From Alteromonas gracilis (GTDB lineage Bacteria > Pseudomonadota > Gammaproteobacteria > Enterobacterales > Alteromonadaceae): 64,000 bases of DNA. The stretch lies in assembly GCF_002993325.1 (NCBI RefSeq), contig NZ_PVNO01000025.1, positions 372,001 through 436,000 on the forward strand. The letters run 5' to 3'. The position numbers and the translations under genes were made by a program. The notes under the pieces were generated by a model. The model was not told the DNA's origin and made no database searches. It saw only the letters and a program-made list of their open reading frames with translations. Shown here in pieces: positions 13,106 through 23,143 of the stretch. The first letter of the stretch is position 1. Every line of letters begins with the position of its first letter.

Positions 13106-15382
13106 ATGTTAAATAAAGAATTAGAACAAACGTTAAATGACGCGTTTGTATTTGCCAGAGAGCACCGCCATGAATTTATGACGGTAGAGCACTTGCTGTT
13201 GGCATTGCTTGATAACTCAGCTGCTCGCGACGCGCTCAAGGCATGTGGTGCCGATATAGAGGCGATTAAGAGCGAATTGCTTTCGTTTGTAAAAGATACC
13301 ACGCCTCTCATTCTTGACGACCAACTAAACGAACGTGAGACACAGCCTACATTGGGTTTCCAACGTGTGCTGCAGCGAGCGGTTTTCCACGTTCAGTCAT
13401 CAGGTAAAGATGAGGTGACAGGTGCAAACGTCCTTGTCGCTATCTTCAGTGAACAAGAATCACAGGCAGTGTATATCCTTAAAAAGTCTGATGTAACACG
13501 ATTAGACGTTGTTAATTTCATCAGCCATGGCGTGAGCAAAGCCGAGGATGACGCTTCTGTTAATCCTGAAGCTTCAGAAGAAGGAGAAGTTGGCGAGGAG
13601 AGTGGCTCAGCGTTAAGCAAATACGCCACTGACCTTAATCGCCATGCTAAAGACGGTAAAATTGACCCCCTTATTGGTCGAGACGCTGAAGTTGAGCGCA
13701 CGATCCAGATTTTGTGCCGTCGTCGCAAGAACAACCCATTACTGGTCGGTGAGGCCGGTGTGGGTAAAACTGCCATCGCCGAAGGCTTAGCGTATCGCAT
13801 TGTGAATAACGACGTACCTGAAGTTATTGCTGAAAGCACGGTGTATTCTCTGGATTTGGGCGGCCTCTTGGCAGGTACTAAATATCGCGGCGATTTTGAA
13901 AAGCGTTTGAAGGCAATACTCAAAGAGCTAGGTAAAGACGAGCACGCGATTTTGTTTATCGATGAGATTCACACCATTATCGGTGCCGGTGCGGCGTCGG
14001 GTGGAGTAATGGATGCATCAAACCTTCTCAAGCCTAAGCTATCTAGCGGTGAACTTCGCTGTATTGGCTCTACAACGTACCAGGAATATCAGGGAATATT
14101 CGAGAAAGACCGCGCTTTAGCTCGTCGTTTCCAAAAGGTCGACGTCACTGAGCCAAGTGTCAGCGATACAACGAAAATTCTGCTGGGGCTTAAAAGCCGT
14201 TACGAAGAGCACCACAACGTGCGCTTTACACAAAAAGCGATTCAAGCAGCCGCAGAGCTATCGGCGAAATATATTAATGAGCGTCACTTGCCTGATAAGG
14301 CTATTGACGTGATGGATGAGGCAGGTGCAAGTCAGCGTTTGCTAGCACCTTCGAAACGTAAGAAAACGATTGGCGTGGGTGACATTGAGCAAATCATTGC
14401 GAAAATGGCGCGTATCCCAGAGAAGTCTGTATCGGCCTCTGACAAAGAAGTTCTTAAGAACCTTGGGCGAAACCTTAAGATGGTTGTTTTTGGTCAAGAT
14501 AAGGCCATAGAGACGCTAAACGATGCAATTTTGCTGTCGCGCTCGGGGCTTGGTGCAGAAACTAAGCCAATAGGTAGTTTTTTGTTTGCAGGCCCAACAG
14601 GTGTAGGTAAAACCGAAGTTACACAGCAGCTTGCAAAAATAATGGGTGTGGAACTGGTGCGATTCGATATGTCTGAGTACATGGAACGTCATGCCGTAAG
14701 CCGACTCATTGGGGCGCCCCCTGGTTACGTTGGCTTTGACCAAGGTGGATTATTAACTGATGCAGTGATTAAAAATCCTTATTCGGTAGTGCTGTTAGAT
14801 GAAATTGAGAAAGCGCATAGCGATATCTACAATATTCTCCTACAGGTTATGGATCATGGCACCTTGACGGATAACAATGGCAGAAAAGTCGACTTCAGAA
14901 ATGTTGTGTTGGTGATGACAACAAATGCCGGCGTTCAGGAAACGGTGCGTAAGTCTATCGGCTTTAAGCAACAAGACCATAGTCATGATGCGATGTCTGA
15001 GATAAACAAGGTCTTTACACCTGAATTCAGAAACCGGTTAGACGGCATTATTTGGTTCAACCACCTTGACCCAGAAATTATTCTGCAAGTGGTCGACAAA
15101 TTTATTATTGAGCTGCAGGCTCAGCTAGATGTCAAAGGTGTTTCGCTTGAGGTTACCAGCGACGCGCGCGCTTATATGGCTGAGAAAGGGTACGACAAGG
15201 CAATGGGTGCAAGACCAATGTCACGTCTGATCAAAGATGAGCTTAAGAAAGAGTTGGCTAACGAGTTGTTGTTTGGCGAGTTATCTAAAGGCGGAAACGT
15301 TAAGGTTGACTGTGTAGATGATAAACTGACTTTCCAATACACAGGGGTTGATGCCACGTCAGCGGAGGCTGAGCCTAGCTAA
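13106..15382 (+). CDS. clpA: ATP-dependent Clp protease ATP-binding subunit ClpA
   Basis: A 758-residue class I AAA+ unfoldase identical in length to E. coli ClpA. Domains in order: N-domain that docks ClpS (about 1-145), AAA1 with Walker A GEAGVGKT and Walker B ILFIDEIH, AAA2 with Walker A GPTGVGKT and Walker B VVLLDEIEKAH. It has no long ClpB-type middle coiled coil. An acidic linker (about residues 150-170) joins the N-domain to AAA1. It works with ClpP, whose gene is not in this window. AGAGGGCGAG precedes the ATG. Operon with clpS. Confidence 0.98.
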   Translation: MLNKELEQTLNDAFVFAREHRHEFMTVEHLLLALLDNSAARDALKACGADIEAIKSELLSFVKDTTPLILDDQLNERETQPTLGFQRVLQRAVFHVQSSGKDEVTGANVLVAIFSEQESQAVYILKKSDVTRLDVVNFISHGVSKAEDDASVNPEASEEGEVGEESGSALSKYATDLNRHAKDGKIDPLIGRDAEVERTIQILCRRRKNNPLLVGEAGVGKTAIAEGLAYRIVNNDVPEVIAESTVYSLDLGGLLAGTKYRGDFEKRLKAILKELGKDEHAILFIDEIHTIIGAGAASGGVMDASNLLKPKLSSGELRCIGSTTYQEYQGIFEKDRALARRFQKVDVTEPSVSDTTKILLGLKSRYEEHHNVRFTQKAIQAAAELSAKYINERHLPDKAIDVMDEAGASQRLLAPSKRKKTIGVGDIEQIIAKMARIPEKSVSASDKEVLKNLGRNLKMVVFGQDKAIETLNDAILLSRSGLGAETKPIGSFLFAGPTGVGKTEVTQQLAKIMGVELVRFDMSEYMERHAVSRLIGAPPGYVGFDQGGLLTDAVIKNPYSVVLLDEIEKAHSDIYNILLQVMDHGTLTDNNGRKVDFRNVVLVMTTNAGVQETVRKSIGFKQQDHSHDAMSEINKVFTPEFRNRLDGIIWFNHLDPEIILQVVDKFIIELQAQLDVKGVSLEVTSDARAYMAEKGYDKAMGARPMSRLIKDELKKELANELLFGELSKGGNVKVDCVDDKLTFQYTGVDATSAEAEPS

Positions 15383-15517
15383 CAGAACTGACACGGTTGC
15401 GCCTGAGACAGTAAATTAGTTACTTTGTTAAAGGCGCTTCATTCGCTTTGCTTAGTCAAGGTTATTAAGGCTGCTGCTATTTATGATAGAGACTAAGTCA
15501 GCACCTACGGATAAAAA

Positions 15518-15547
15518 CGAAAAAGCCCGATTTTAATCGGGCTTTTT
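15518..15547. terminator. Bidirectional terminator between clpA and infA
   Basis: A perfect 12-bp stem AAAAGCCCGATT/AATCGGGCTTTT with a 2-base gap, with T runs on both strands. It serves the convergent clpA (rightward) and infA (leftward). Confidence 0.93.
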
Positions 15548-15572
15548 AATGCGTTACCGCTTAGATGGCTCA

Positions 15573-15791
15573 TTATCTTGCGCGATAAATGATACGACCT
15601 TTAGTCAAATCATATGGAGTCATCTCAACGGTGACCTTATCGCCAGTAAGAATACGGATATAGTTCTTACGCATTTTACCAGAGATGTGCGCAGTCACTA
15701 CGTGACCGTTTTCCAGTTCAACGCGGAACATAGTGTTAGGTAGTGTGTCTAACACAGTACCTTCCATTTCAATACAATCTTCTTTTGCCAT
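15573..15791 (-). CDS. infA: Translation initiation factor IF-1
   Basis: A 72-residue S1/OB-fold protein that occupies the ribosomal A site during initiation. [32 protein letters not shown] and [15 protein letters not shown] are near-identical to other gammaproteobacterial IF-1 proteins. GAGGTAA lies 9 bases before the ATG. Its position next to clpA and aat is conserved in E. coli. Confidence 0.99.
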   Translation of the reverse strand: MAKEDCIEMEGTVLDTLPNTMFRVELENGHVVTAHISGKMRKNYIRILTGDKVTVEMTPYDLTKGRIIYRAR

Positions 15792-15866
15792 GTAAAGCAG
15801 TTACCTCAGTAATTCAAAATTTTTGCCGCGCAGACCTTACCCAATCTTGGGTTCGCTGTAAAGCAA

Positions 15867-16613
15867 TTAAGTGGGTATTTTACTATTTTTACTAAATATA
15901 TGCCATTGGTTGTCACTAAATTGCTCGAATGGCAAAAACTTGTGTTTGTACGACATCTTATTACAGCCCTCCACGTAATAGCCTAAGTAGAGGTAACGAT
16001 AGTCTAACTGCTTCGCCTGCATGATTTGCATTAAGATCATCCAGGTGCCTAATGATGCTGAAGCATAGTCTGGGTCGAAGAACGTATAAAGAGCAGATAG
16101 GGAACTCATTGGAACGTTTGCATCTACTATATCAGTCACAGCCACAGCAATTAGCTTATCGCCATCATACGCCTCAAGGTAATGCGTCTTCATCCAGTCA
16201 GATTGTACAAAATTGTCGAACTGTGTCCGAGAGGGAGGATACATGCTGCCGTCAGAGTGACGTTCATTAATGTAGCGCTCGTAGAGTGGAAAATAGGTTT
16301 CCTTGATGCTATCTGAAAACTGAACCTTGAAACCTTCGTTTGCCTTTAGTATCCGTTTTTGACTCCTAGATGCAATGAACTTGTCTACGGGAATTCGGAT
16401 AGACTTACACGCATTACAAGCCGGGCAATGCGGACGATAGATTTGTTCGCCGCTACGCCGAAAGCCTGCCTGAATAAGTTGTGAGTAGCGCAGGGTGTGC
16501 AATTCACTATCCTCCGCGTAAACAAGAAGTTGTTCTTGTTCGTCGGGTAAATAGCTGCAAGAAAAAGACTGGGTTATACCAAACTTCACGGTGTAATCAC
16601 TCTTGGTTTCCAT
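15867..16613 (-). CDS. bpt: Aspartate/glutamate leucyltransferase (Bpt/Ate family)
   Basis: A 248-residue enzyme of the N-degron pathway that adds Leu (from Leu-tRNA) to proteins starting with Asp or Glu. Conserved features are KFGITQSFSCSYLPDEQEQLLV at the N-terminus and the cysteine motif HCPACNACKSIRIPV; the C-terminal half is a GNAT-like transferase fold with HYLEAYDGDKLIAVAVTD and YLYLGYYVEGCNKMSYK. The gene overlaps the end of aat by 28 bases, so the two transferases should be made together. Absent from E. coli, but usual beside aat in Vibrio, Shewanella and Alteromonas. Confidence 0.95.
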   Translation of the reverse strand: METKSDYTVKFGITQSFSCSYLPDEQEQLLVYAEDSELHTLRYSQLIQAGFRRSGEQIYRPHCPACNACKSIRIPVDKFIASRSQKRILKANEGFKVQFSDSIKETYFPLYERYINERHSDGSMYPPSRTQFDNFVQSDWMKTHYLEAYDGDKLIAVAVTDIVDANVPMSSLSALYTFFDPDYASASLGTWMILMQIMQAKQLDYRYLYLGYYVEGCNKMSYKHKFLPFEQFSDNQWHIFSKNSKIPT

Positions 16614-17332
16614 CGAACTAGATAGTCTTCTAGAAGACGCCCTTCGTCCGTTAAAGTTTGGTTGTTATTTTCTAATTTTTCAATAAATTCTGGCCTTGAA
16701 ACAACTTTTGCACCCAGTGAAGCTAAGTGATCAGTAGGTAGCTGGCAATCAATGAATGCCATGTTCTGAGACTTCATGTGTTCAACTAACGCATACATCG
16801 CAAGCTTAGACGTATTGCTTTCTAGATGAAACATAGATTCGCCGCAGTATACGTTGCCAATACCGACACCATAAAGCCCACCGACTAATTCATCTTCGTT
16901 CCACACTTCTACAGAATGCGCCAACCCGATACCGTTTAACTGTCGATAAGCGGCTATCATGTCGTCAGTTATCCACGTATCGATGGAAACATTGCCTGAA
17001 GTTGGATTTTTCCGGGGCGTGCTTGAACATGCCTTTATCACTCGGTCAAACGCATAGTTGAGGGTGACTTTATACTTTTGTTTACGAGCGAGCTTTTTGA
17101 GGCTCTTTGAAGCAACAAAATCGTCGAGCTCTATTATTGCTCTTGGATCAGGTGACCACCACAATAGTGGCTCTTCATCGCTAAACCAAGGAAATATGCC
17201 CTGAGAGTAGGCAGAATATAAGCGCGCCGGACTGAGGTCACCACCAAAAGCTAGCAGACCATTTGGATCCTCTAGTGCAGTATCTACAGCAGGGAAGGGG
17301 GCGCCTTCTTCGATATAATGTAACGCGATCAT
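16586..17332 (-). CDS. aat: Leucyl/phenylalanyl-tRNA-protein transferase
   Basis: A 248-residue L/F-transferase that adds Leu or Phe to N-terminal Lys or Arg of proteins, creating ClpS-recognised N-degrons. Family signatures are GLLAFGGDLSPARLYSAYSQGIFPWF and WWSPDPRAI, AHSVEVWNEDELVGGLYGVGIGNVYCGESMF and FIDCQLPTDHLASLGA. The ATG at 17332 matches the family start but has no Shine-Dalgarno sequence; instead the trxB terminator hairpin ends 8 bases before it, leaving only its U tract. No alternative start fits. bpt overlaps its 3' end. Confidence 0.96.
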   Translation of the reverse strand: MIALHYIEEGAPFPAVDTALEDPNGLLAFGGDLSPARLYSAYSQGIFPWFSDEEPLLWWSPDPRAIIELDDFVASKSLKKLARKQKYKVTLNYAFDRVIKACSSTPRKNPTSGNVSIDTWITDDMIAAYRQLNGIGLAHSVEVWNEDELVGGLYGVGIGNVYCGESMFHLESNTSKLAMYALVEHMKSQNMAFIDCQLPTDHLASLGAKVVSRPEFIEKLENNNQTLTDEGRLLEDYLVRWKPRVITP

Positions 17333-17362
17333 AAATAAAAAGCCCTACCGAAAAGTAGGGCT
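17333..17362 (-). terminator. Rho-independent terminator of trxB abutting the aat start codon
   Basis: Stem AGCCCTAC/GTAGGGCT (17341-17348 with 17355-17362), loop of six, followed on the minus strand by TTTTATTT and then directly the aat ATG. It lies 13 bases after the trxB stop. Confidence 0.9.
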
Positions 17363-17375
17363 GACAGGTCTGTTA

Positions 17376-19012
<1,637 letters not shown>

Positions 19013-19462
19013 ATGTCTCAATCAGTAATGACAATGTTGAAAAACGGTCAGCAGTACATGAAGACATGGCCTGTCAGGAAAGAACTCTATGCATTTTTCC
19101 CTGAATGCCGCGTTGTTGCCGCCACCAAGTTTGCAATAAAAACTATGCCTCCAGTGGCAATGGTATCTTGCGCACTATTGTTTCAAAATCTAGGTTCAGA
19201 TTATTTGCCACAAACCATTGCGATAGGTGCATTTTTTCTTAGTTTGCCGATGCAAGGTTTACTGTGGTTGGGGCATCGCTCAGATCAATATCTTCCGCCG
19301 CAGCTTAAAAGTTGGTATCAAGAAATTCACACCAAAATGCGCTCACAGGGCGTGAACATTGCGAATGCTAAATCAAAACCCAAATACAAAGAACTAGCAC
19401 AGCTTCTCAAAACGGCATTTAACGATCTCGATAACGTATTTACTAAGCATTGGTTTAATTAA
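19013..19462 (+). CDS. yfbV: UPF0208 membrane protein YfbV
   Basis: A 149-residue inner-membrane protein of the YfbV family. The conserved GQQYMKTWPVRKELYAFFPE N-terminus is followed by two transmembrane helices (about residues 40-60 and 67-85) with the signature SLPMQGLLWLGHRS between helix 2 and the C-terminal cytoplasmic domain. E. coli YfbV (151 residues) has been linked to chromosome Ter macrodomain insulation, but the molecular role is unclear. The start is the ATG at 19013 with GAGAGGTGG just upstream; the frame is open 15 codons further. Confidence 0.93.
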   Translation: MSQSVMTMLKNGQQYMKTWPVRKELYAFFPECRVVAATKFAIKTMPPVAMVSCALLFQNLGSDYLPQTIAIGAFFLSLPMQGLLWLGHRSDQYLPPQLKSWYQEIHTKMRSQGVNIANAKSKPKYKELAQLLKTAFNDLDNVFTKHWFN

Positions 19463-19521
19463 CGACGTTTATTGTTGTTAAATACCTTGAGCTTATGATT
19501 TTAGTTTGTAAGTCTTGGTTG

Positions 19522-20013
19522 TCAGGCCATTTGTAAAAGGGCACTACACTTCTTACACCTGTATTGCGCACCTCTTAAGATGTTATTGTGCCGGCGGATA
19601 CTTAGTGCATAGGTGTCGCAGTTACAGTGGTATTCAAAGGTGCGGGTAACGCCTTTTATATCAAACTGGTGTGTCGCGTCAGGTTTGCGGCCAAAAACAT
19701 CAATCATCATAGACTGCCACTCTTTTCCATGGGGCTGCACTCTGCCAAAAAGTGTCCAAACCAAAAGATGGCTAACTTCATGTGGCACCACATCATCTAA
19801 AAAGGCGCTTGTATTTTCTCTGTATAAAATAGGATGAAAGTTAAGGCGGTTTTGCTGCAAGAAGGCCGTTCCTGCATTTCTTCCCGAGCGTCGAAACGTA
19901 ACGGTAGGGTAGGAAAAGGTACGCGAGAAGTAATCTTCTGCTTGCTTAAAGCAATAAAAAACAGCGTCGGTAATGACACGACGCTGTTCTTGGGTTAAAT
20001 CATGTGCTGCGAT
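19522..20013 (-). CDS. sprT: SprT family zinc metalloprotease-like protein, apparent AUC start
   Basis: The frame encodes a SprT protein. It has the zinc site VVPHEVSHLLVW (HExxH, about residues 78-82), the following GRVQPHGKEWQSMM, and a C-terminal zinc ribbon (YHCNCD...YRCKKC). The homology to E. coli SprT runs well upstream of the only usual start codon (TTG at 19860, residue 52): RTFSYPTVTFRRSGRNAGTA is clearly SprT. Upstream in frame there is no ATG, GTG or TTG before the TAA at 20032. An ATC at 20013, with AGAGA 7 bases before it, would give MAAHDLTQEQ and 163 residues (E. coli 165). It lies 39 bases after sppA. Either AUC is used or this copy carries a start-codon mutation. Confidence 0.8.
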   Translation of the reverse strand: MAAHDLTQEQRRVITDAVFYCFKQAEDYFSRTFSYPTVTFRRSGRNAGTAFLQQNRLNFHPILYRENTSAFLDDVVPHEVSHLLVWTLFGRVQPHGKEWQSMMIDVFGRKPDATHQFDIKGVTRTFEYHCNCDTYALSIRRHNNILRGAQYRCKKCSALLQMA

Positions 20014-20052
20014 GTTACTATCTCTTAGCGTTTATCTAAATCTTTCAATCTG

Positions 20053-21918
20053 CTATTTAATATCGCAGGGCAAACACAGCACATAGGTGCCCTTGGGGTC
20101 ATTAAGCTTACTCACTACGCTTATTTCTCTAAGCACACGCTTAAACTCATTAACAAGTGCAGAATCTGCATGAGCGAACTGCCACTTACCAACGACGGTC
20201 ATTGCTTGGCCAAAAAATTCTTTCCAGAAAATTTCTTGAGCAGTTAACGTGCGTTTGACATAGAAAGTATCGTATTTTTCAAGCTCAGCCATCTCAGCGG
20301 CTGCGACAACAGCATCATCAACGGTACCAAGCTGGTCAACCAAACCCAATTCGATAGCATCAGCACCAATCCACACGCGACCCTGTGCAACGCTGTCTAC
20401 TTCCTCTACCGTCATGCCTCTTGCTTGTGAAACAAGCGACAAGAAGTTGCCGTACGTATTTTCTACGTTGTGCTGAAGAATTTGACCGAACTCGGGGGCT
20501 AACGGACGAACTGCAGAAAATCCGGCAAGTTCGGTTGAACCAACGCCATCACTGTGAATGCCCAAATAATCCAGTGAGTTCTCGTAGGTCATAAACATAC
20601 CGAACACACCAATAGAGCCGGTGATAGTACTTGGGCTTGCAATAATCTTATCCGTACTTGCCGCTATCCAGTAACCGCCTGAAGCTGCATAAGTGCTCAT
20701 CGATGCGATAACAGGCTTACCTGCTTGCTGAAGCTGCAATACTTCCTGACGGATTACCTCAGACGCAAAAGCACTACCTCCTGGTGAATCTATCTGTAGC
20801 ACTACGGCTTTCACTTTGTCGTCTAAACGCGCTTTTCTCAAAAGTCGAGCCGTACTGTCACCACCAATGGTTCCCGCTTTTTGATTGCCGTCTAGGATAG
20901 TGCCTTTTGCCACGACAATAGCTACTTTATCCATATCAGATTCAATCACAGGCATAGGCGGGTTGATGACCTTCAGGTAGCTGTTAAATGACGTTAAATT
21001 AACGCCAAGCTCGTTGTCATCTTCACCCACCAGTTCAACAAGTTCAAGGCGCACTTCTTCACGTGTTTTTAGCGCGTCTACCCAGTTATTCTGAAGGGCA
21101 TACTGAGCGAAATCACCACCTGCGGCTTCAAACTTAGACAATAAACCTTCTAGTGTTTCATCGAAGTTAGTTTCGTCGATGCCGCGAGCTGCCGCTACAT
21201 CGGATTTGTACTGTGACCAGTAGCCATCAAGCCATTGCTTCTCGGCTACTTTAGCTTCATCCGACATGTCATTGCGCATTACAGGTTCAACGGCAGACTT
21301 GTAGGTTCCTACGCGGAAGATGTGCGTGGTTACTTTTAGCTTCTCGAGCATGTCTTTAAAGTACATGCCATAGCGGCCATAACCTTCAAACATTAAACCG
21401 CCCATTGGGTTTAGGTAGATGTTATCGGCGTGAGCAGCTAAATAGTATTGGTCTTGTGAAAAGTAATCACCAATGGCGTATACAGGCTTTTCAGATTCTT
21501 TGAATGCATCGATAGCATTAGCCACTGTGCGAAGTTTATCTAAACCTCCACCGGTTAAGCCTTGAAGGTCAAGCACTAACGCCTTTATACGACGGTCTTT
21601 CTGGGCATTTTCCAGTACCTTTACCACATCGCGAACGAGCACTTCAGGATTTTCCGGCTCACTGCCCAACGATTCCTGTAAAAACTGCTCAAAGGGGTCG
21701 ATACTTTCTTTCTCGATAACCAGTTTACCGTTCAGCGTCAGAAATAATGCACTGTCTTTGTTAACGGTGAGCTTTTCGTCGTCTTGCCCGGATATTGCGA
21801 TAATCAATCCGACAAAAATAACGATGAAAATCAAATTAAAGAAAAGTTTGCGGGTAAAGTTAAGCACCGTCCACAAGCCAATAAACAAGGATTTGGTCCA
21901 ATTTCCTTTGGCTGCCAT
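20053..21918 (-). CDS. sppA: Signal peptide peptidase SppA, 67-kDa type
   Basis: A 621-residue inner-membrane serine protease that degrades cleaved signal peptides in the periplasm. It has one N-terminal transmembrane helix (about residues 26-43) and two tandem S49 domains. The catalytic Lys is in the first (FRVGTYKSAVEPVMRNDMS) and the catalytic Ser in the second (QIDSPGGSAFASEV), the Ser/Lys dyad arrangement known from E. coli SppA (618 residues). AAGGTAG precedes the ATG. The proximity of sppA, a YdjA-type nitroreductase and ansA recalls the E. coli ydjA-sppA-ansA cluster. Confidence 0.97.
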   Translation of the reverse strand: MAAKGNWTKSLFIGLWTVLNFTRKLFFNLIFIVIFVGLIIAISGQDDEKLTVNKDSALFLTLNGKLVIEKESIDPFEQFLQESLGSEPENPEVLVRDVVKVLENAQKDRRIKALVLDLQGLTGGGLDKLRTVANAIDAFKESEKPVYAIGDYFSQDQYYLAAHADNIYLNPMGGLMFEGYGRYGMYFKDMLEKLKVTTHIFRVGTYKSAVEPVMRNDMSDEAKVAEKQWLDGYWSQYKSDVAAARGIDETNFDETLEGLLSKFEAAGGDFAQYALQNNWVDALKTREEVRLELVELVGEDDNELGVNLTSFNSYLKVINPPMPVIESDMDKVAIVVAKGTILDGNQKAGTIGGDSTARLLRKARLDDKVKAVVLQIDSPGGSAFASEVIRQEVLQLQQAGKPVIASMSTYAASGGYWIAASTDKIIASPSTITGSIGVFGMFMTYENSLDYLGIHSDGVGSTELAGFSAVRPLAPEFGQILQHNVENTYGNFLSLVSQARGMTVEEVDSVAQGRVWIGADAIELGLVDQLGTVDDAVVAAAEMAELEKYDTFYVKRTLTAQEIFWKEFFGQAMTVVGKWQFAHADSALVNEFKRVLREISVVSKLNDPKGTYVLCLPCDIK

Positions 21919-22132
21919 GTTGTCACTACCTTTTTTGATTAACTAACTAGAGCAAGACAATTTAGGCTTAGCTTACTCAATGTACTGCGTTCTATTATGT
22001 TACCTAAAACGAATAAGATCGCTAACTTAATTGTAATTTTTTGTGAGCGAGACATTAATTTGAATAGACAAATAGCATTTGCCACCCTTTTACAACCTAT
22101 GAACTCAACTGGGCTCACTATGCGGAGTGGTA

Positions 22133-22309
22133 TTAAACGCTGTTTTCGAGCCATTTAGCAATGAGTTTGGCGATTCGTTTATGGTCATTTTCACTCATAC
22201 ACATTAGCAATGCGCCGTTTCGGTCCTTGTAGCCAGTCTTTTGATGTCCTTTTCTCATAATCCTAGAAAATGGAGACGAGCTACTTCTGTGCGATGAAAT
22301 TTTTTTCAT
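22133..22309 (-). CDS. Small basic hypothetical protein, 58 residues
   Basis: An ATG at 22309 (MKKISSHRSSSSPFSRIMRK) with CGAG 7 bases upstream opens a 58-residue frame ending WLENSV. The N-terminal half is Ser/Arg/Lys-rich and the C-terminal half looks helical and amphipathic (DHKRIAKLIAKWLE), with RNGALLMCMSENDH between. The frame is open 43 codons further up, across the DoxX start on the other strand, but that part is not protein-like. I do not recognise a family. Divergent from the DoxX gene with only 44 bases between starts, so the two promoters must overlap or lie inside the genes. Confidence 0.55.
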   Translation of the reverse strand: MKKISSHRSSSSPFSRIMRKGHQKTGYKDRNGALLMCMSENDHKRIAKLIAKWLENSV

Positions 22310-22353
22310 GAATTCTCGTTCTCTTATAACAATCACGATAACCAGAGAATACC

Positions 22354-22965
22354 ATGTTTCAACTTTATCATCAGAGTGTGGCGCGGCTGTATTTAGTCGA
22401 CGGTTTACCCTTACTTCTATTACGCTTATATTTAGCACCAGTCATGATTCAAGCCGGATGGAACAAGGCATCGAGTTTTGAAAATATTGTCGATTGGTTT
22501 GGCAATGAAGATTATGGTCTGGGTTTACCCGCACCTTTAGTGTTGGCATTTTTAGCCACTGCTGCCGAATTGGTAGGGGGAATATTTCTTCTGTTTGGTG
22601 CTCTTACTCGCCTTGTGAGTATACCCTTGCTAATAACCATGATCGTAGCCATGTTTAGTGTGCATGCAAAAAACGGTTGGCTAGCCATTGCTGATGCGTC
22701 ATCTTGGCTAGCTGATGGCACAATTTTCTATAACCAAAGCGTTATGGAAGCTCCACAAAAGCTAAACGCAGCAAAATCGCTTCTACAAGAGTATGGTCAC
22801 TACGACTGGCTGACTTCAAGTGGAAACCTTGTCATTTTAAACAATGGAGTGGAGTTTGCCGCGACCTATTTTGTCATGCTGTTGGTATTATTGGTATACG
22901 GGGGAGGACGCTTTGTCAGTGTGGACTACCTTATAAGCAAATGGCGCTCTTCTCAAAAGTCGTAG
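22354..22965 (+). CDS. DoxX family membrane protein
   Basis: A 203-residue inner-membrane protein with four predicted helices. The DoxX hallmark is LLLRLYLAPVMIQAGWNKASSFENIVDWFG, followed by LPAPLVLAFLATAAELVGGIFLLFGALTRL and VSIPLLITMIVAMFSVH. A soluble insert of about 55 residues follows helix 3 (IADASSWLADGTIFYNQS onwards) before the last helix (FAATYFVMLLVLLVYGGG), making the protein longer than the minimal 130-residue DoxX. Function is not established; some relatives are linked to oxidative stress or quinone redox chemistry. Monocistronic, with its own terminator. Confidence 0.9.
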   Translation: MFQLYHQSVARLYLVDGLPLLLLRLYLAPVMIQAGWNKASSFENIVDWFGNEDYGLGLPAPLVLAFLATAAELVGGIFLLFGALTRLVSIPLLITMIVAMFSVHAKNGWLAIADASSWLADGTIFYNQSVMEAPQKLNAAKSLLQEYGHYDWLTSSGNLVILNNGVEFAATYFVMLLVLLVYGGGRFVSVDYLISKWRSSQKS

Positions 22966-23000
22966 AAATAAGCACATTATTTTTTATGAAAGCATAGCTA

Positions 23001-23027
23001 AAAGACCGGAAAATTCTGGTCTTTTTT
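23001..23027 (+). terminator. Rho-independent terminator of the DoxX gene
   Basis: Stem AAAGACC/GGTCTTT extended inward by GGA/TCT with one G-T pair, loop AAAT, then six T. It begins 36 bases after the DoxX stop. Confidence 0.88.
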
Positions 23028-23143
23028 GTTTGCGGACCGTAGGATCTTCAAATTACTCTAAGCAAGTTATTAACGTTAATAATGGGTAGCGGCTACATGA
23101 TTATTATGTGACGACCGTATTATTCATAAAAGAAGGGACGTAA

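Noticed and set aside
13393..13923. 176-codon leftward frame inside clpA
   Set aside because: Antisense shadow of a well-established gene with no independent support.
19797..19979. 60-codon leftward frame overlapping the sprT 5' half
   Set aside because: It is the wrong frame; the SprT homology continues in the frame of the 3' half, so no frameshift is needed.
21939..22154. 71-codon leftward frame upstream of sppA
   Set aside because: It overlaps the 3' end of the better-supported 58-residue gene and lacks a ribosome-binding site.
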